Shown piece by piece: positions 30,286 to 33,068 of a stretch of 33,068 bases of DNA; within the stretch, counting starts at the first letter, position 1, and each line of letters opens with the position of its first letter. The DNA is from an uncultured Oscillospiraceae bacterium. GTDB taxonomy: Bacteria; Bacillota; Clostridia; Oscillospirales; Oscillospiraceae. The notes under the pieces are model-generated. The model worked only from the letters and a program-made list of their open reading frames with translations, was not told the DNA's origin and ran no database searches. Where the stretch lies: positions 1 to 33,068 of the forward strand of contig CANQSJ010000004.1 in NCBI GenBank assembly GCA_947626495.1, read 5' to 3'. The translations under genes and the position numbers were made by a program.

Positions 30286-31413
30286 ATGATCTATCTGGAT
30301 AACGCGGCCACCACCCAGGTCTGCCCCGAGGCGGCCCAGGCGGCGCTGGCCGCCATGACCGGGGATTTCGGCAACCCCAGCTCCACCCACGGTCCCGGCC
30401 GGGACGCCCGCCAGGCGCTCCGCTCGGCCCGGGAGACGGTCGCCGCCAGTCTCGGGGCGAGGCCGGAGGAGGTATTCTTCACCTCCGGCGGCTCCGAGGG
30501 GGACAACTGGGCCATCCGCGGCGCCTGCCGGCTCATGCGCCACAAGGGAAAGCACATCGTCAGCGGTCTGACCGAACACGACGCGGTGCGCAAGACTCTG
30601 GACTACATGCAGTCCCAGGGCTGGGAGGTGACCCGCCTGGCCCCCGGAGCCGACGGAGCGGCCTCCGCCGCCAGCGTGGCCGCCGCGCTGCGGCCGGACA
30701 CCGCGCTGGTCAGCCTCATGCTGGTCAACAACGAGACCGGCGCGCTGACGGACATTCCCGCCGTAGCGAGGGCCATCAAAGCGGCGGGGTGCCCGGCGCT
30801 GCTGCACACGGACGCCATACAAGGATACATGAAGGTGCCGTTTTCTGTCAAGGGCCTGGGGGCGGACATCGTCACCGTCTCCGGCCACAAGATCCACGCC
30901 CCCAAGGGCGTGGGCGCCCAGTACGTCCGCGCCGGGCTGCGCCTGCCGCCCCTCATCCTGGGCGGCGGACAGGAGGATTCCTTCCGCTCCGGCACGGAGA
31001 ACATGCCCGGTATCCTGGCCCTGGCCGCCGCGGTGCGGGCGTACCAGGTGGACAAGGACGCCCCGGCGCGCATGGCCGCGCTGCGGCAGCGGGCCGTCGA
31101 CACCCTCTCCCCCGCCGTCCCGGACCTGACGGTCATCGGCGGCGGCGCGCCCCACATCCTGTGTCTGAGCCTGCCCGGCTACCGGAGCGAGGTGCTGCTC
31201 AACTATCTGGACGGACAGGGCATCTGCGTGTCCAAGGGCTCCGCCTGCAAGCGGGGCGCCCGCAGCCATGTGCTGCAGGCCATGGATCTGGCGCCCAGGG
31301 TCATCGACGGCGCCATCCGGGTCAGCCTGGGCCGGTTCACCGGCCAGGAGGACATCGACGGGTTCTGCCGCGGTCTTCTCCAGGCCCGCGACACCCTTCG
31401 CAGGTCGCTGTAA
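30286..31413 (+). CDS. Cysteine desulfurase, NifS/IscS-like
   Basis: The 375-residue pyridoxal-phosphate enzyme removes sulfur from cysteine for Fe-S clusters or tRNA thiolation. It has the family opening MIYLDNAATTQVCPEA, His98 (SGLTEHDAV), LMLVNNETGALTDI, Asp176 (HTDAIQGYMK), the lysine K202 in VSGHKIHAPKGVGAQY, and the catalytic Cys321 in SKGSACKRGARSHVL. The short loop around Cys321 differs from the long flexible loop of IscS, so the sulfur acceptor may differ. No iscU, thiI or mnmA is adjacent. The ATG at 30286 fits the family; an in-frame GTG at 30274 coincides with the predicted transcription start. Sure of family, unsure of partner. Confidence 0.92.
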   Translation: MIYLDNAATTQVCPEAAQAALAAMTGDFGNPSSTHGPGRDARQALRSARETVAASLGARPEEVFFTSGGSEGDNWAIRGACRLMRHKGKHIVSGLTEHDAVRKTLDYMQSQGWEVTRLAPGADGAASAASVAAALRPDTALVSLMLVNNETGALTDIPAVARAIKAAGCPALLHTDAIQGYMKVPFSVKGLGADIVTVSGHKIHAPKGVGAQYVRAGLRLPPLILGGGQEDSFRSGTENMPGILALAAAVRAYQVDKDAPARMAALRQRAVDTLSPAVPDLTVIGGGAPHILCLSLPGYRSEVLLNYLDGQGICVSKGSACKRGARSHVLQAMDLAPRVIDGAIRVSLGRFTGQEDIDGFCRGLLQARDTLRRSL

Positions 31414-31418
31414 ACGAC

Positions 31419-31451
31419 AAAAAGGCGGGGAACGGATCCCCCGCCTTTTTT
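31419..31451. terminator. Bidirectional terminator after the cysteine desulfurase gene
   Basis: GGCGGGG (31424-31430) pairs with CCCCGCC (31439-31445). Five A (31419-31423) precede it and six T follow, so it serves both the plus-strand desulfurase gene and the minus-strand P-loop gene. Confidence 0.9.
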
Positions 31452-31461
31452 ATGTTCAAAA

Positions 31462-31878
31462 TCACTCGTAGATGTACTTGGTGACCTCGGGTCCAAAGGA
31501 GTTGGGGTCCGCGGAGACGGTCACCGTGAAGGTGATGCTCTCCGACTGCCCGAAACGCTCCAGCCAGGAGAGGAAGCCGCTCAGCTCCTCCTCGGAGGCC
31601 GGCCGGATGATCTTGAAGAGATTGTCGATGAACACATGGGTGATATCGAAGTTCCCGGCAGACAGGCCGCTGATGAAGCCGCGCATCAGGTCGATGGAGT
31701 TGATCCCGTACTGGGAGGCGTGGATAAGACGCGCCTGATAGGGGATATCGTAGGTCAGGACCTTGTCCTTCTCGATACAGATCACGTCGCCGTGCTCTTC
31801 ATCCACCGCTTTGCGTACCAATTCCACCAGCCGTTTCGTTTTGCCGGTCCCTTTGAGACCCATGATCAATCTGATCAA
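31462..31878 (-). CDS. Small P-loop ATP-binding protein of unknown function
   Basis: The 138-residue protein starts with a hydrophobic strand and a Walker A motif, GLKGTGKT (7-14). A Walker-B-like hydrophobic strand ending in Asp is seen in ITHVFIDNLFKII. The rest is short, without a further recognised domain, so it is near the minimum for a nucleotide-binding fold. The start codon is probably TTG at 31878, since the strand before the P-loop is needed; the GGGAG ribosome site is rather far (12 bases), and the next ATG (31863) would remove that strand. It has its own promoter at 31912-31940 and a strong terminator. I recall related unnamed proteins in Oscillospiraceae, but no known function. 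Confidence 0.72.
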   Translation of the reverse strand: MIRLIMGLKGTGKTKRLVELVRKAVDEEHGDVICIEKDKVLTYDIPYQARLIHASQYGINSIDLMRGFISGLSAGNFDITHVFIDNLFKIIRPASEEELSGFLSWLERFGQSESITFTVTVSADPNSFGPEVTKYIYE

Positions 31879-31911
31879 AAGATCATCACGCTCCCTTCAT
31901 ATAGTGGCCTT

Positions 31912-31940
31912 ATTCTATCATCTTTCCCGCCGTCTGGCAA
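31912..31940 (-). promoter_or_regulatory. Promoter of the small P-loop gene
   Basis: On the minus strand TTGCCA (31935-31940), a 17-base spacer and TAGAAT (31912-31917). The start would be near 31905, about 27 bases before the start codon. Confidence 0.7.
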
Positions 31941-31984
31941 CGGAAATTTGATAAAAAGAGGGCAAATTTTTCCGCCGGCCTCCG

Positions 31985-33068
31985 TCACGTCCCCGGTTTG
32001 CCCAGCATGCGGAACATATTCTTCTTGTAAGCCTCCACGCCGGGCTGGTCGAAGGGGTTCACCCCCAGCATATAACCGCTGATGGCGCAGGCCACCTCAA
32101 AGAAGCACACCAGCTCCGCGAAGCCCTCCTCGTCCCGCCTGGCCACGCTCACGCCCATATTGGGCACGCCGCCGGCCACGTGGGCGGCCTTCACCGCCTC
32201 CATGGCCACCCGGGAGATCTCCCCCAGGCCCCGGCCGGCCAGATAGTTGAGCCCGTCGGGATCGCCCATGGAGAAGGGCATCTCATAGTCCCGCCGGGGC
32301 CGCTCAAAGCTGACCACCGTCTCCATGAGGGTGCGGGGACCGTCCTGGATGTACTGGCCCATGGAGTGCAGATCCGCGTTATACTCCACGCTGGCGGGGT
32401 AGATGCCCACGCCGTTTTTGCCCTCGCTCTCGCCGTAAAGCTGCTTCCACCACTCGGCCATATACCGGAAGGACGGCTCGTAGCTGGCCAGGATCTCGAT
32501 GCGCTTGCCCTTGGTATAAAGGCCGTTGCGGGTGGCGGCATACTGCCAGGCGGGGTTGTCGGGGCTGCGCCGGTCCAGTTCATACAGCGCCTCCGCCGCC
32601 GCGCCCACCATGGTGTGCACGTCGCAGCCAGCCGCCGCCAGGGGCAGCAGCCCCACCGCGGACAGCACGCTGTACCGGCCGCCCACGTCGTCGGGCACCA
32701 CGAAGGTCTCGTAGCCCTCCTTGTCGGCGATGGTCTTCAGCACGCCCCGGGCTTTATCGGTGGTGGCGTAGATGCGCTTGCGGGCGCCGGCGCCGTATTT
32801 CTTCTCCAGCAGGCCCCGGAAGATACGAAACGCCGCCGCGGGCTCCAGGGTCGTGCCCGATTTGGACACCACGTTCACGGAAAAGTCCCGCTCGCCCAGC
32901 TGATCCAGCTTGTCGTTCAGATCATCCGGGGAAAGGCCGGTGCCGGCGAAGATCACCTCGGGACCGTCCTTGGGCTTGATGAGCTCGATGCCGGCCCGGG
33001 CGCCCAGATAGCTGCCGCCGATGCCCACCACCACCAGCACCTCGCTGTTGTCGCGGATGCGCTCCGCG
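31985..33068 (-). CDS. pgi: Glucose-6-phosphate isomerase, C-terminal part (5' end outside window)
   Basis: The frame is open to the right edge; about 361 of the expected roughly 450 residues are seen. Pgi interconverts glucose 6-phosphate and fructose 6-phosphate in glycolysis. Visible motifs are VVVGIGGSYLGARAGIE, the phosphate-binding NVVSKSGTTLEPAAAFR, VPDDVGGRYSVLSAVGLLPLAAAG, GQYIQDGPRTLMETVV and the C-terminal ANPFDQPGVEAYK-type segment (here GVNPFDQPGVEAYKKNMF), typical of the bacterial SIS-fold enzyme. The GTG at 33040 is internal and not the true start, since conserved coding sequence runs through it. No clear terminator follows. Very sure of function. Confidence 0.95.
   Translation of the reverse strand, partial: AERIRDNSEVLVVVGIGGSYLGARAGIELIKPKDGPEVIFAGTGLSPDDLNDKLDQLGERDFSVNVVSKSGTTLEPAAAFRIFRGLLEKKYGAGARKRIYATTDKARGVLKTIADKEGYETFVVPDDVGGRYSVLSAVGLLPLAAAGCDVHTMVGAAAEALYELDRRSPDNPAWQYAATRNGLYTKGKRIEILASYEPSFRYMAEWWKQLYGESEGKNGVGIYPASVEYNADLHSMGQYIQDGPRTLMETVVSFERPRRDYEMPFSMGDPDGLNYLAGRGLGEISRVAMEAVKAAHVAGGVPNMGVSVARRDEEGFAELVCFFEVACAISGYMLGVNPFDQPGVEAYKKNMFRMLGKPGT

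Noticed and set aside
33038-33040. GTG at 33040 as the start of pgi
   Set aside because: Conserved coding sequence continues through it to the window edge; about 90 residues of a normal Pgi lie outside.
1-33068. CRISPR arrays, insertion sequences, toxin-antitoxin pairs, biosynthetic or phage-defence clusters
   Set aside because: I looked for regular repeats, transposase motifs and typical defence domains and saw none; gene content is mainly housekeeping.

Overview
The window is about 33 kb of high-G+C chromosomal DNA, with compact, largely housekeeping gene content. It most resembles a G+C-rich, spore-forming member of the Clostridia (Oscillospiraceae-like). This is inferred from the gene set (YpeB germination protein, SpoIID/LytB-type enzyme, S-layer-homology proteins, MtaB, TIGR04086/YajC next to tgt-queA), from strong GGAGG ribosome sites and from many TTGACA-17-TATAAT-type promoters. 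No insertion sequence, prophage or CRISPR array is visible.

Layout. 1-2.3 kb: 3' end of a DEDDh exonuclease gene, a XerD-like tyrosine recombinase with an A+T-rich upstream region holding a possible dif-like site, and a small membrane protein. 2.4-6.9 kb (minus strand): S-layer/SpoIID enzyme, queA, tgt, yajC and the membrane protein in one direction; yajC also has a perfect consensus promoter inside the end of tgt. 7.1-9.1 kb (plus): asd (archaeal/fungal type) and dapA, the entry to lysine/diaminopimelate synthesis. 9.2-14.2 kb (minus): an Mgl-type sugar ABC transporter, mglB-mglA-mglC. 14.2-17.2 kb: small lipoprotein, SLOG (YpsA-like) protein, tRNA-Val(GAC) and a secreted beta-helix protein. 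17.3-22.2 kb: zinc-ribbon membrane protein, ypeB, and divergent gltX and trpS. 22.2-26.5 kb (minus): three overlapping small unknown genes downstream of a 1120-residue secreted cysteine-peptidase/SLH protein. 26.6-33 kb: serC-serA, mtaB, a cysteine desulfurase, a small P-loop protein and the 3' part of pgi.

The most unusual item is the sugar-binding protein of the Mgl transporter (12548-13918). Its sequence order is circularly permuted relative to the known galactose-binding protein: the native N-terminal strand-helix segment, including the sugar-contacting D-N-F motif, lies at the C-terminus after a linker, and the mature protein begins at the native 'FFN' strand. Nearly all known sugar-contact positions can be matched across the permutation. 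Its partner permease carries an extra, highly charged cytoplasmic N-terminal region of about 218 residues that is absent from classical MglC. Together they look like a structurally rearranged galactose-type transporter.

Other themes: two secreted enzymes share an S-layer-homology array interrupted by an SH3-like domain (SLH-SH3-SLH-SLH). Several promoters are packed unusually tightly: face-to-face at asd, sharing a -35 at gltX/trpS, and sharing a palindromic -10 at mtaB/cysteine desulfurase. Three genes have their ribosome site buried in an intergenic hairpin.
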